DNA from: Cornus controversa
Taxonomy: Eukaryota > Streptophyta > Magnoliopsida > Cornales > Cornaceae
NCBI GenBank assembly: GCA_026545225.1
Contig: CM048845.1
Span: 29,354,001 to 29,418,000 of the forward strand
DNA: 64,000 nucleotides
Direction: 5' to 3'
Part shown: positions 10,746 to 22,775 of the stretch, piece by piece
How the letters are laid out: every line of letters begins with the position of its first letter
Numbering within the stretch: the stretch's first letter is position 1
Translations under genes and position numbers: made by a program
The notes under the pieces: model-generated
Databases searched by the model: none
Told to the model about the DNA's origin: nothing
The model's input: the letters and a program-made list of their open reading frames with translations, nothing else

Positions 10746-11529
10746 AAGAACGATAGTGAATTGGAGTCTATTCACTCACAGATTATTGGTGGTACAACGG
10801 TGATAGATTAGACTTTGCATTCCGATGGGGGTCTACGATTTAGAGGGTTGATGGCAGTTCCTTCTAATTGTTGTGATGACATATTATAGGAATTTTATAA
10901 ATCTCATTTTGTAGTTCATCCTGGTAGTACCAAAATGTATCACAATGTGAGGCACCAATATTGGTGGCGAGATATGAAAAAGGATGTAGCACAGTTTGTG
11001 GTAAGATGCCTTACTTGTCAACAAGTAAAGGCGAAACATCAAAAGTCATCTGGGTTGTTACAACCATTTCCAGTGGTGGAATGGAAATGAGAACATATTA
11101 CCATGGATTTTGTTATGAGTCTTCTGAGATCAATTAAGGGCAATGATACAGTTTGGGTTGTTGTGGACAGGTTAACCAAAACAGCTCACTTCTTGCCTAT
11201 GAGGTTGAATGATGATGTGAGGAGACTCAACAAGCAATATGTGGAGCAGATTGTGAGGTTACATGGGGTTTCGGTATCCATTGTATCGGATAGAGATCCA
11301 CGGTTCACTTTGAGATTTTGGCAGGAGTCCAGACGGTGTTAGACATTGAGTTGCATTTAAGTACAACATTCTATCATCAAATTAACGGACAGTCAGAGCA
11401 TACTATACAGATATTAGAGGATATGCTTCGTGCTTGTATACTTGATTTTGGTGGTGGTTGGGAGGATCATTTGCCACTTGTGGAGTTTGCGTACAACAAT
11501 AGTTATCAGGCCAGTATTGAGATAGCACC
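10746..11529 (+). pseudogene. pol: integrase, gypsy element 1, cut by LTR insertion
   Basis: The HHCC zinc-binding part reads HPGSTKMYHNVRHQYWW and then CLTCQQVK (10916-11030). The DDE core has MDFVMSLL (11103), VSDRDPRFT (11287) and GQSEHTIQ (11389), so all three acidic residues are visible in two overlapping frames. A frameshift lies near 11320-11340. Stops occur near 10808, 10887 and 11088; the last falls where the family has Trp before EHI. The frame ends at 11529, where the LTR starting at 11530 has inserted after YQASIEIAPVEA-type sequence. The chromodomain and 3' LTR are lost. Confidence 0.9.
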
Positions 11530-12791
11530 TGTAGAGGCCGTAACCAATTTTGGCCGATTTTGCATTTTTGCATTATAATTGCCATAAATGCATTTTGAGT
11601 GGTGTTTGACATGTTTTGAGTGCGGAAAACATGTTTGAGAAGCGTTATAAGGGTTTTAAAAAGTTTTTGAAAGATTTGGAGAAATTTGACTTTTTGGTTA
11701 AACCGAGGCCAGGGATACAACTTAAGTAGGCCCAGAATTCCAAAAAATTTCCAAAAAATATTTAATTTTGGGAATGACTTAGATGAAATGTTTAGAGAGT
11801 AAAGGAAGTGATTTCAAGACCGTAGGAGTTTTTGAAATTGAAAACGGAGCCCGGAAAGGTACGTTAAGTGGCTAGGGGCATTTTAGTCTTTTTACAAATC
11901 CTAGATATTTTAAATATCATGGCTGAGGGATCTTAGCCATTATACACGGCTGTTTCTCTCTCTATATTGCTCCATCTTCTCTTCTATACCTTCTCTCTAC
12001 ATTTCGGACCCGTTCGGCTTGGATTCAAGACTCGCTGAAAAAGGGAGATACGTAGGGGATGAGTAGGGCTTCCATTTGAACCGAACAAAGTTACGATTAG
12101 GCAAAGTAGACGTCGTTGGAAAATTGGTGAAGTGCTTGGAAGGTCTTCATTTTCGAGGTAGGGGTTCTTTTTCTCTCCTAATTGTCGATTCTAGGGTTCG
12201 GGTGAAGAGGAGAGGTGTAAGTTGTGTATCACATGTTTTAGGAGAGTGTGAGGGGTGGGAAGTCAGATTTTCTCCTTCTCCTTCTCTTGAGTCCTATCTT
12301 TGCACATTTGGAGTTCCCTATGTTGGTTTTAGCATGTGGATTAAAGTGTGTGAGTGGGATAAATTGGGGTTTATGTGCAAATGCCTAACCTTGTGTCATA
12401 TAAGTGATTATATGTGAAATATGTGGTGGTTGAATGCATGTTAGTTCTATGTGCTAAAATTATGTATTGAGTGTAGCATGCGTAAAATATGCTAATTTTG
12501 AAGTTGTATGTATATGAGAGGTTATATGCATGTGTTATACATATATGTACTATGTGCGATTTCGTGGAGATGAAATACATGCTATGTTCCTTTATAACTA
12601 GATAATGCATTGTGAAGCATGGGTATTGAGTGCTTGATTACAATATGTTTGAAATACATATATGGGACCGTTGTGAGGAAACGGGGAAAAGTGGTCGAAT
12701 TGTCTAGAGTAGGTCAATACTCGGTGAGGGCGTTGGAGTGGTTAGACCACCTTGGAGGTAGGAGTTCTCAGTGAAAATCTTGAAAGGGTCT

Positions 12792-13170
12792 CATCACTTG
12801 GTAGGACCGATGTTCTCTGTGGTGTAGTCCGAAGATATCTCATCACTTGGTAGGACCGATGTTCTCTGTGGTGTAGTCCGAAGATATCTCATCACTTGGT
12901 AGGACCGATGTTCTTAGTGGTGCATTGCAAAAATATCTCATCACTTGGTAGGACCGATGTTCTCAATGGTGTATTCCAAAAATGATCTTATCACCTGGTA
13001 GGACCGATGTTCTCGGTGGTGTGTATTGAAATGATCTAATCACCTGGTAGGACCGATGTTCTTGGTGGTGCGTACTAAAACAATTTCATCACCTGGTAGG
13101 ACCGATGTTCTCAATGGTGCGTGTTCAAACAATTTCATCACCTGGTAGGATCGATGTTCTCGGGGATGAA
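12792..13170 (+). repeat. 49-bp minisatellite in LTR 2, 8 copies
   Basis: Copies start at 12792, 12841, 12890, 12939, 12989, 13038, 13087 and 13136, each opening (c)atcacYtggtaggaccgat and then gttctcNNtggtg. The first three are nearly identical, later ones diverge gradually. The sister LTRs have no array of this length at this place, so it arose in this copy. Confidence 0.95.
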
Positions 13171-13989
13171 AATTCTGAAATTTGTGTGGGAAATGGCCCA
13201 GGTCATATGGTTGGTCAAGAATCATGCTACGATATCGGGTTGAGTCCGGGAGAGAAACATGTGTGTGATAATGCTTTCAATTCAAATTATGAAGCATGAT
13301 ACGTGTTAATGCATTCTTATGTATATATGCATTCTTGCGAATGAACATGGTATATGTTGAATGATACATGTAATGTAGTGACATGCATTCATGTAGGTCA
13401 TGTCGGGTCGGCACTTAGGAAGGTTGGGGTATCTTTACTGAGCCGCAGTGGTGCCCACCCCTTTATTCTAAACTCTTTTCTAGATAAAGCACCGATGACA
13501 GATGGGACTTGAGTGTCCAAGTGGAACTCTAGTAGTATTTTTATATATTTTGGGATATTGTATATTTGGCCATTCGTGCCAGCTTGTGGTACGTTGATTA
13601 TGAAATTGTAGTCATGGTTGAATTTTTAGTATTTTTGGATCTTATGCATGAAATCCTTGTAATGACTATAAACTTGGAAGCCATTTGGATTTGGGATGTA
13701 TATTTTGGACTCAATGAATGTTTTGGGGTTATATAAATGTTGTAGTTACATTATCTCATATGTAACTTGTGCTTTTCATTCGAATCTTGTATGTATAAAG
13801 ATGAGGTTGGTTAATGGGAATGAATGTGGATTGTGAGACCCTTTGTGATTCAAATGTGTTATTTGATGAATGGGTATGATGATATGGTGTTTCTAGATGA
13901 TTTGGGTGTTGTTGGACGAGTTTAGGTGTTGGAAATGTTTAGATATGAGTTTTGGGGTGAATTTTGGTCAAAAAGGTGAAAAAGGGGGT

Positions 13990-14140
13990 TCCCAGGTTGA
14001 ATAAGTCGACTTACTTCTTTCTATAAGTCGATTGATTTGGACAATACATTTTAGAGCTTTCTAGAGTAGCAAATAAGTCGACTGATTCACTCCCAGGTTC
14101 AATAAGTCGACTTACTCCTTTCTATAAGTCGACTAATGCA
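13990..14140 (+). repeat. GTCGAC palindrome cluster in LTR 2
   Basis: Five blocks of aataagtcgacttact or ataagtcgaYtgat, four with exact GTCGAC. It occupies the same relative place as the longer GTCGACT cluster in LTR A. Confidence 0.85.
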
Positions 14141-14175
14141 GATTTTCAAAATTTGAAATAGGCATAACTTAGTCG

Positions 14176-14790
14176 TTTCAATCTTTCTCATGTCTCGTGA
14201 AATTGTTCTTGGTCAAGTTGAGTGAATCTAGTGATTGCTCGCCGAATATCACTTGTCTTTCCCATTGGGAAGTATTTTTTCAGGAACTCATGGTGCATTT
14301 CCCCCCATGAATGGATGGAATTGGGCTCTAAGGAGTTGAACCAATATTTGGCCTTATCCTTGAGAGAAAATGAAAACAAACGAAGCCTCAAGTCATCTTC
14401 TGAGAAATTTTGCAACCGGAGGGTTGAACAAACTTCAAGGAAGTCATCTAGATGCTTGTATGGGTCTTCGTTTGGAAGTCCATGAAAATAACTAAGAAGG
14501 TTGATGGTGGAGGATTTTATTTCGACATGATTCGCTGTAATATTTGGAAATTAAATGCATGATGGCAAAGCATATGTAGTAGGAAGGTAAAAATCCCTAA
14601 GAACTTCTCCTTGAGGAGGATTATACGATGGTAGACCGGGGGGTTGTACATTGTTTGGGTCCATGTTTTCAGTCCTAGGCGAAATAGGGTCCCTAGAGGT
14701 TCCTTTACGTTGTCTAAGTGTCCGTTCAAGTTCAATATTACACGGAAGTAAAGGAAGTGACAATGACCGTCTACCTAGCATGCATCAATA
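14176..14790 (-). pseudogene. gag of a Tat/Athila-type gypsy element, reversed
   Basis: Reading leftward from ~14781: a basic N-terminus with MDPNNVQPPGLPSY and YLPTTYALPS, then the retrotransposon gag core from 14415 with MQNFSEDDLRLRLFSFSLKD, AKYWFNSLEPNSIHSW and KYFPMGKTSDIRRAI. This is the capsid-type domain that packages element RNA. At least one frameshift or stop lies between the two parts (around 14500-14550). The gene ends abruptly near 14176, where it abuts LTR 2, and no pol follows. It belongs with the LTR at 15042-16430. Confidence 0.85.
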
Positions 14791-15015
14791 GTAAAACACA
14801 ATTTAAATATATATATACAAAAACAAAAAAAAATCAATCAAATGCTGGAATTTTAGGCAATATACTTACAAAAGGTCTTGAGATACACGGTGTGTAGTAT
14901 ACCTAAAATTAAGCAATTTGAGAGATAAGAACATAATATATACAAAAAGGATAAAAGAATTTCTAAACTAAGAATCAAATTAGACTTAATCTCTCAGTGG
15001 CGACAATTATACCAT
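14791..15015 (-). other. 5' leader of the reversed Tat/Athila-type element
   Basis: A-rich sequence between gag and PBS with no frame of its own. It reads as the untranslated leader in minus orientation. Confidence 0.5.
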
Positions 15016-15041
15016 AATCCCTAGCAACGGCGCCAAAATTT
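15016..15041 (-). other. PBS region of the reversed Tat/Athila-type element
   Basis: On the minus strand the LTR end CATCA is followed by AAATTTTGGCGCCGTTGCTA, the wording that stands right after the 5' LTR in many plant Tat/Athila gypsy elements. Confidence 0.75.
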
Positions 15042-16430
15042 TGATGTGGCCAAATTTGTCTTTCTTTTTGTAGCTTACTATTGCCTATCAAAATATAATT
15101 TAAACCACTCGTAAGAGAACGAATCTTTGTAGATATGGTTCTATATAGAGGGTATCGATCCCACGAGGACTACGTGGGTGAATTGCACTATTGAGAGAGA
15201 ATTTCCAATTTAATCCTAAAAATAGAATTTTTGATTTGAATTTAAAACTACTTTATAGAATGTAAATACATTAAAAGTAAAGAGTTTATAAAGTTGAGAG
15301 AGATAAAACTAGGGGTGGTTTCCACCTCTAGCCATTTGACGTGTCCAAGTATGTAGCAAATGAGATTTTCTATAAGTATATGCAACACAATGTCATTAGG
15401 CTTGTGGCCTACAATGACATATCAAAAGATAAACATGATTTCTAACTAAACATAGCCCATCTTTAACAAGCATAATCCTTCAACCTATCTACTTATTCTA
15501 CCTTCTAAATGTACCTACGTGTATCCGAACAACCCTATCTTGGCATGGGCTATATAAGCAAGAAACATCACATTCCATTAAAAACCATTACAAAGCCATC
15601 ATTTACACTTTCTGTAAAAATTGTAAATGTTGAGCATTCAAAATAAAATATTTCTACTCTAAGACAAGATGAATAAATGATATCAAATGAATATATTGAA
15701 GAGGTTTACAAATATTATACAAAACACTAGGCTAAGTAATCAACATATAAATATAAATCCCAAAGTTGCCACAAAATGAACAAGTTATATGGCTAGGGGT
15801 TTCACCCACACCCTAGATGGAAAGTTAGTTGAACATAGGAAACTTGCAATCCTCCATGGACAGAGATATGAAGCTCCAAAGGTTTGGTTCAGCCCTTCTT
15901 CTCTCTCCTTTCCCAAGTTGTCCTCCTTTTTCCCCCCAAAAATGCATACATGTCTCCCACCAAGTGTCCTTGGGTCCCACCTTGCCTATATATCTATATA
16001 ATCCACCTAATATATATATGCTCCCTTCATATGTCTCTTTAAAGTTAGAAAATCCTCCAAAAGGACGTGCAAAGGTCATTCATGAATGCAAGTGGCAAGA
16101 CAAGTGGACAAGTGGCCAACTTGCAGTCTGCAGAATCTTGATTGTGCAAAATTGAAGTTTCGCACAATCGAGATTTCGATCATGCAAAATTTTTGTTTCA
16201 CACAATCGAGATTTTGATTGTGCGAAATCATCATCTCGATTGTGCGAAATGCCTTCATGAATTTCTTGATTTCTTCACTTCCACATCATTTGATCGAAAA
16301 CCCTTTTTGGGACAAAACCTAATATTCAACAAAAACACAAAAATAGCGTAAAAATACCTAGGTAAACATAAATATGGAATCAACATATACAATTACGAAG
16401 GTTTAAATGTGCAATATTTAACGCTTATCA
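15042..16430 (-). mobile_element. 5' LTR of the Tat/Athila-type element (TGATAAGC family)
   Basis: On the minus strand it starts TGATAAGCGTTAAATATTGC (16430 leftward) and ends GGCCACATCA (15042), 1389 bp. Start and length match the solo LTRs at 5904-7315 and 28931-30326. The PBS region and gag follow in the correct order. The far end of the element is truncated, so no target duplication can be paired. The overlapping frames at 15789-16351 are incidental. Confidence 0.85.
16135..16256. repeat. TTTCGCACAATC inverted-motif cluster in LTR
   Basis: Six blocks of gattgtgcRaaat or its complement tttcRcacaatcgag alternate within about 120 bp, so both strands carry the motif. This is near the 5' end of the LTR in its own orientation. 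Confidence 0.8.
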
Positions 16431-17258
16431 GAAGTCTCTGTCATGTCGTTTCTCTGTCTGCCCTTTCTTGTAATCCTTTCTCGACTGATAATGCTGCAAT
16501 GCAGCATCCACCACTTAAGCATATGTAGTATAAGCTGGACATTCCAAAAGGACTTGTCAAATAGACCAAATTAACCTATTCACAAAACATCGTAACTTCT
16601 TTTCTTTGGTGTCCACCTCCTCAGGTGCAAACAACAAAAAATTGGTGAATTCCTATTCATATGCTGCAACAGTTTTGTCCCCCTGCTGTAATTATAGAAA
16701 TTCCTTCTTTTTGGCTGCCCTTACTATGTACGGGAAATACTTAGTATCAAAGCGAACCTGAAAATCTGCATAGGTGAACGTAGTCTGCTGTTCCAATGTA
16801 GTCACCGACTCCCACCACTGCAATGCATTCTCCACTAGCTTAAAGGTAGCTAGCATCTGTTTCTGTACCTCAGTGCATGTAACCATGTGAAGATGGTGCT
16901 CAATATCTTTCCTCGACTGATACGCCTCGGTTACCTCCATAGACCCTGAAAACTCCGGTGGATTCCCTTTTGTGAAAGAATTTCGTACCCTCTCCTAAGT
17001 GTTGGGCTGCTCTATAGGTAATGGAACCTATACCATCTACTATGGCTGCTGAGGAGGCTATTGATTTTGAAGAGCAGTCACCACTCCGGCAGCTACAGCC
17101 TGAGTGATAAGGGCTGCCAAGTCAGGAGGAATCTTTCCATCTCTACCCTGATCATATTCCTGACCCAGAATATTGTTCACATTCCTCCTTTCACGGGGTG
17201 GAATCTGAAGAGGAAATAGAAAAGACATCAATACCTCTGAGGAAATATTAGAACACAA
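16431..17258 (-). pseudogene. gag of a Tekay/Del-like gypsy element (E), reversed
   Basis: Reading leftward: PPRERRNVNNILGQEYDQGR and PPDLAALITQAVAAGVVTAL (17258-17058), a typical N-terminus of this gag group, then MEVTEAYQSRKDIEHHLHMV, ALQWWESV, TYADFQVRFDTKYFP and KKKEFL (16940-16692), the capsid core. Further frames leftward to 16440 keep YQSRKDYKKGQTEKR-like basic sequence. A Trp/Tyr-rich core without zinc knuckle remains. Frame breaks lie between 16940 and 17058 and near 16690. At 16430 it abuts the LTR of another element, with no gag remainder on the other side. Confidence 0.85.
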
Positions 17259-17354
17259 TGAACTTAATATTTAGAATTCTAATTATCAGAATACACAATG
17301 CGGAAGATACCCTACGATGAACCCTTAAAACCCGAGGACACTTGTACTTGGAAT

Positions 17355-17366
17355 GCTTTGATATCA
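17355..17366 (-). other. Decayed PBS of gypsy element E
   Basis: On the minus strand the LTR end GGTATTTCA is followed within three bases by TGATATCAAAGC, which differs by two bases from the initiator-Met PBS TGGTATCAGAGC. Placement between LTR and gag supports the reading. Confidence 0.65.
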
Positions 17367-18034
17367 AATGAAATACCTCCACAAAATTTCATGTATGAGA
17401 TGACCATTCTTATACACAAAATCTGAGGGATATTAACAACTGATAACAACAAGCATAAAGGACAAAAGATAGAATAAAATAAATTCTAAAATCTGAACAA
17501 AATATTCCACTGAATCGAAATAATCGATAGATAAATAAATATGTGTCTGGTAATACAATTTTGAAATCCCGTAACCCAAGGGCCCCTTAACCAGAATGAA
17601 CAAGAGTTTAACCTCTAATTTAAAACCAACAACCAAAATCTCAAAAGAGTGCATAGTTTGACTCTTGAATAAGAGGATAAGTTCCTACCCTGTAACTGAT
17701 GAGAGGAGATGTCTGCCACAACCAACCCTAAAACTCAATCCTTGTGGTGGAACCTGCCTAGGACCTGAAATGTCAACAAAGTAGGTTAGACCCACAAACA
17801 AGTCCTATCTACTGCATCCCAATTAGAGAACCAATATACATACCCTCAGTGTGAGGGACACAAGAGATAAATATAGGTGTAAACATACAGGTCATTCCTT
17901 GTTCAGATCATGTTTTCAAAACAAAAGTCATCTTTACCATGTTCCATTAAAACCCTTATCATAAAGCAATGAAAACATTCTTTAAGTTTAGAATACAGAA
18001 ACATAAGCATATATTTTATCAAGTTAAAGCAATC

Positions 18035-18165
18035 CTGACATGCTCATGGCAATCCTTACATGTCTCCTTAATTTGAGATACCTTAATAGGTATTGGCAAT
18101 CCTTACATGCCTCCTTTAATTTAGATACTTTAATAGGTATTGACAATCCTTACATGTCTCCCCAA
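18035..18165. repeat. ~65-bp direct repeat, 2-3 copies
   Basis: Copies of ggcaatccttacatgtctcc followed by tttaatttRgatacYttaat and aggtattg. The third copy is partial. Confidence 0.75.
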
Positions 18166-19879
18166 CCAACTTACAACATGAATAAGAATAAGGTGCACAA
18201 TTATTGAAAATGTACAAGACATAAGGATTTAAATAATTGGATATCCAATCATCACAAGGAGATAACTTGTTCACAAATAAACAAAATCAAGTGTATCATG
18301 GACAATTATAACTTCAAGGAGAAAATAGTTAAAATAGTTAAAATAATTTAAAATAATACAATCATCCATTATAGGAGCAAATACCCAACCAAGCCTCCAA
18401 TGTACCCAAATCTTTGAGGGAGTCTAAACCTAACTCTAATCTAGGTTTCTGGGCCTATTCTACTTCTAAGAACCCTATTTAATCATTTTGGAATTTTTTA
18501 GAATTTGTGAGAATTTAAAAATATTTTTCTAGTAAAAAGATAATAAAACGTAGTTTGAGGCATACTTTTACAACCGATACAAACACAAGGAAAACTCATT
18601 TTCACTTGAAACTTAAAACCTAGGTATATTTATCCCTATAAAGTTGCCTAAATGTTTTTAGAATTTTTTGGAATTTTAAAATATTTTCTAAAATAAAAGA
18701 AGTTGAAAACCAATTTTTAGACACTTTAAAAATCAATTGAACTACAAGAGGAGCTCATTTCGACATGAAAATTTAAACCCAATTTCATTTAATATCTAGA
18801 AAGATACAATAAAAATTTGGGAATTTTTGAAAGCATAAAAGAATTTTTAAAAAATGTTTTTAAAAATTTTCAAATTTTTAAAAATTTCAAAAATACAAAA
18901 AAAATATCAAAATAATTCAGAATGGGCCCATATTGGACCCAGAGGTGGGCCCCCATGAGTGGGGTCCAAAAATGCCTTTCCGACCACCGGCCGGATGTGC
19001 CCCCACCCGCCTGCTGGGGTCATCTTCCCCAGCGCGCTAGGGGATTATTCTAGCCTATTTTCGGCGTCATCCGACCTCTGTTCAACCCGATTTTTGTACC
19101 AATCTTCTCCTCTTGATCCTCTCTACCCATTGGTACAAAAATCTCCATAAAAAATGGTCCGAATTGCAAACCCCCAATTCACAAGTTCTAGGGTTCTTCG
19201 CAAAAATTGAAAAATTTAAAGCCAAATTCCTCAATGATTTATTTTCCTAAAGATCAAGGGTTGTTTAATGGACAATAAAAACTCAAAAGGTTTACAAATT
19301 CACATCCCTTTCCATCCCAAATTCATGCATGAACGAAAATCTATCCTCTAAACACATACAAAAAATATATATGCATATATACATACATATATAAATATGT
19401 ACTCCTATATACAGTTAGCATAATCATTCTTCCGAAATTTATGAATAGGAAGCAACAAAAAATAAACATAAAATTATATAAAAATTTCCAATATAAACAT
19501 AATCCTTAAACCTAGACTATACATACGGATACAAAGGGGAAGAGAAGAATCGAACTTGCCTCTTTGACGATTCAAAAACTCGTTCACCTGATTGCTCCTT
19601 CACTCCCTTCTCTCTTTCGTTTACTCTCTTGGTTTCTGTACGTAAAGCAAATGGCAGAAACCCTAATCTCCTATTTTCTTTTGTCTTAATTATTATTCTA
19701 TATTTTTTTCTCAAAAACTAAATAAACTAATATATAAAATATAAAAGGAAAAAATAAAATATTATAACCATAAACCCTAACCCATCAACTTTAGTATACC
19801 CTTAGCCCAACCATTCCAGCCCAGATTCCTCCCTAACCCAATCTAAAGCATTTAAAATTTTAAAACAGACAATACACAA

Positions 19880-20110
19880 TCAATAAAATAATTCACATAA
19901 AATGATAAAAAAAACAAGGCAATGCAATTCACATGAACTAATAAAATGTATAAAGACCAAACAATTCACATGAAATGATAAAATATCAAACTTAACAATT
20001 CACATAAAATGATAAAAATATAAAGGAAAAGTAAATCACATAAAATGATAAAAATATAAGGCAAAGCACTTCACATGAATTAATAAAAGTAATGTAAAGC
20101 AATTCAAATT
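19880..20110. repeat. ~45-bp AT-rich tandem repeat, about 5-6 copies
   Basis: Unit aattcacataaaatgataaa followed by aatataaaggcaaagc, with length drift between about 35 and 50 bp. It lies in the first ~260 bp of LTR E in its own orientation, so in the U3 part. Confidence 0.75.
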
Positions 20111-20141
20111 TAAAATAATTAACGTCCAAATTTCTGGGGCA

Positions 20142-20556
20142 TTTGTATCAAGTTCTTGTCAGATTAGAGTGGGTGTGAGTCTGGGACAGAGTTTGTTGTA
20201 CTTTGCTTCAATGATAGTGGATTTGCGTCTCTGGGGCTACAAAATATCACCTGTTGTTTTTTTCTGATCTGGGTTTTCCACATATATCTGATGCATTCTT
20301 TACTTTGTTGTACTTTATTTTATTTATTTATTTTTTGGGATTGCTTAGAATTTCAATTGGACTTAAAATTAGATAATATGAAAGATTAAGCAAAAAGAGA
20401 GTAAACTTAATCCCCCCTCTGGGTTTTAAATCTAACTTTCGCAGCCGCTTTCGTACCACACAACTCACACAATCCCCCACAAAGATTTTATAACCTTTAA
20501 AATTAATAAAATATTTATATTTATACACAAATAACAAAATAGGGTATCAATGCACT
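20142..20556 (+). mobile_element. 3' tail of a copia-type LTR
   Basis: Matches the second half of the solo LTR at 23429-24704: ggtgtgagtctgggacagag, tctgttgtactttgctt-type sequence, a gggttttccacatatatctg block, and the tail aatccccctctgggtttta then actttcgcagccgct. The first half is missing at the junction with LTR E. The tail wording before the end is common in plant copia LTRs. Confidence 0.7.
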
Positions 20557-20959
20557 ATGCAATAGGTGTCAGTGCCTTTTGACCTTGAACCTACACTTAG
20601 TGTTGATAGTCTCCATTTGAGAGTAACGAGTGACAAAGTCTTGAACCCATTTTCTTATACCAAATGTCAACATATAACACACATGGTATCAACGATATAC
20701 TTGGTTTGTGGGGTAATGCTATTATAGCCATGCATTTGTATCTAGATTCTTATGCAAGTTATTAGGGAACATATTCCCATTCCCACAGTCGTGGCCTCAT
20801 GATGATTCTCATTTAGGTAAATCCTCCAAGGATATATGTGACCTATATCTTGCGATAGTATGCCTGCCTTGGGCTCATTTAGGATAAAAATCATTCCTTA
20901 AATCACATAACAACACTAATGCCATAGGGATGAATAGGAGAAGATTTTCACAAGAAACC
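20557..20959 (-). mobile_element. Probable 3' end of copia element B (non-coding)
   Basis: Lies downstream, in minus orientation, of the RNase H end of copia B. It shows no frame of its own. It probably includes 3' UTR and part of the 3' LTR, but I cannot set an LTR boundary because the 5' LTR of B is not found. Confidence 0.4.
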
Positions 20960-21631
20960 TCCTCGTATAAAAATGTTGTTCATTGTTTCCACCCGTTGAA
21001 CCTTTTTTATTGAATCTCCAATAAAAAAGGTTGGGTTATCTCCGTAGATGACTTCCTTATGGGTTTAGACCCATCCCCCTCACTAAGTCAAGGACTAAAC
21101 TCCTTGAAAGACCCTTGGTCAATTGATCAACTAGATTTTCTAAAATTTTATATCTATCACAGCTTTATTATCCAAATATATGGAAATGGCAGGAATAGTC
21201 AACTCTATCAATGGTATATTTAGCAATAGACTTTTAATCCGTTTAGTTTCTAAACACATTGTGTCTAGTGCTATAAGCTTATATTCTATAGTGCTCCTTC
21301 AAATTATGGTTGTGTTTTAAAATAGTGGCTTCTCCTAACATAAATACATAGCCACTAGTTGATTTTACATCTACACTATCAGAGATCTAATTTACAACAC
21401 TTTAATCTTCTACTACACTAGGGTAACCTCATTAATATAAAGAGTATTTCATATTTCCTTTAATATACTTAAACAATCTTTCTAATGCTAGCCAATGATT
21501 TTTGGTTATGAGTATGTCTATTAAGTCTCCCAATAGAATAGGCTACATCAAATCTAATTTTATTTGTTATATATAGTAAAGAACCTATCATTTGTGAATA
21601 TCTCAATTGTGGTATAGGCTCACCATTATTT
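20960..21631 (-). pseudogene. Copia element B: end of RT and RNase H
   Basis: Reading leftward from 21631: NNGEPIPQLRYSQMIGSLLY, then RFDVAYSIGRLNRHTHN, the stretch after the copia RT core. Next comes SDSVDVKSTSGYVFMLGEA near 21380, a copia RNase H block, and LVDQLTKGLSRSLVLD-like sequence near 21120, the RNase H C-terminus. Stops and frameshifts are frequent. The part of RT before this (YTPYNPKLQIKKS) lies at 55579, on the far side of copia A, showing that A inserted into B's RT. Confidence 0.85.
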
Positions 21632-22717
21632 TGTAAGAATTTTGGGCTTTCATTGATTATAATTTCTTTATACACTAAAATAAAAACTCGAATTGAGGAT
21701 TGAAACCAAATAGAGAATTATCGGATACCCTATTCAGATATGATTATAAATTATTTTTGTAGAGATTAGGTCCAATTTTGACTGGTTTTTTTTTTATTCA
21801 TCATTTTTGACAAAAATGCATTTTAAATGATGTTTAGCATGTTTCAAAAGTGGGAGATATGTTAAGAAACTTTTTTAGAGGTTCCGAGAAGTTTTGGGAG
21901 CGTTTATGTAAATTTGAGAATTTTGGGTCGGCGGGGCCTGGGACGTGGGTCAGGTGGGCCTAGGAATCTAGAAATTTTTTAAAAAATAATTATTTTTGGT
22001 TTTAGACCACAAGTGATTTCGGAGCCGTAGGCACTTTCAAAATAAAAAACGGAGGTCGGGAGGGTACGTTAAGCGGCCTGGGGGCATTTTGCACCCTAGA
22101 TATTATAAATATCTAAGGCAGAGAAATCATAGTCATTTTTCATTCGCCTGTATGTCTCTCTTCCCTCCTATTTTCATCTTTCTTCCTTCTCTCTTCATTT
22201 TGGAAGCCGTAGGCTTGAATTCGGGAGTTGTAAATGAATGACAAGTTGTAGTGCTTGTCAAAGGTTTTGGTTTAAACCAAACAAAGTTGGATTTTGACAA
22301 GGTGGAACTTGGCAAAATTCTTGGAAATTGCTAGAAAAGCCTTCAAATTTGAGGTAGGGGTGTTTCTTCTCTCTTATTCATCGATTTTAAGATTTTGGTG
22401 AGTTTGGAGAGGTGTTGGTTGAGTTAGCATGTGTGGGAGTATATTAGGATTGAGTGATTGTATCCTTTCCCTCTCATTATGTGTTTATAGATGCTAGTAA
22501 GGTTCATATTGTGATATATGTGATGTATTAGTTATATACATGCAATCTGTATGAAATGAGAACATATCTAGCTATGTTTATTAATGTATGCATATGTGAG
22601 TGTTATGTATATTTTTGAAGCATATATATGGTTATATGAGAACTTTATAGATGAAATACATGCTAGAATTAAGTATGGCAAGAATGTGCATTGAAGAGCA
22701 TAAAGAATATATGCTAT

Positions 22718-22775
22718 ATGATATATATATATGTGTGTGTATGTGTGTGTGTGTGTATGTGTGTGTGTGTGCATG
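22718..22775. repeat. (TA)n/(TG)n microsatellite
   Basis: TATATATATA followed by repeated GTGTGTATGTGTGT runs, interrupted. The two reading frames that overlap it on opposite strands are by-products. Confidence 0.95.

Larger units (their letters stand above)
11530..14175 (+). mobile_element. Truncated LTR of the Tekay/Del-like family (LTR 2)
   Basis: Starts TGTAGAGGCCGTAACC, homologous along its length to LTRs at 3505, 21758 and 41070. It keeps the promoter region (decayed TATA-like tattttaaata near 11906), a donor-like CGAG|GTAGGGG at 12154-12162, the block GTGGTGCCCACCCCTTTATTC near 13450 and the GTCGAC cluster. Homology stops at about 14175, where reversed gag of a different element begins, so the 3' end of the LTR is missing. 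It sits inside the integrase of gypsy element 1. The frames at 12076-12417 and 13105-13299 lie within it and are not genes. Confidence 0.85.
17369..20141 (-). mobile_element. 5' LTR of gypsy element E, reversed (2773 bp)
   Basis: In its own direction it starts TGCCCCAGAAATTTGGACG at 20141 and ends GTGGAGGTATTTCA at 17369, with the PBS next to it. Size and position suit a Tekay-type LTR, but the sequence is unlike the TGTARAA...GTGACA family. It contains a short local duplication near 18030-18165 (caatccttacatgtctcc, three times) and an AT-rich array at 19880-20110. Reading frames in it (17433-17654, 18959-19150, 19517-19714) show no known protein. Confidence 0.75.

Noticed and set aside
12792..13170. 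Regularly spaced repeats that resemble a CRISPR array
   Set aside because: The 49-bp units are fully tandem, the whole unit repeats without unique spacers, and it lies in a plant LTR.
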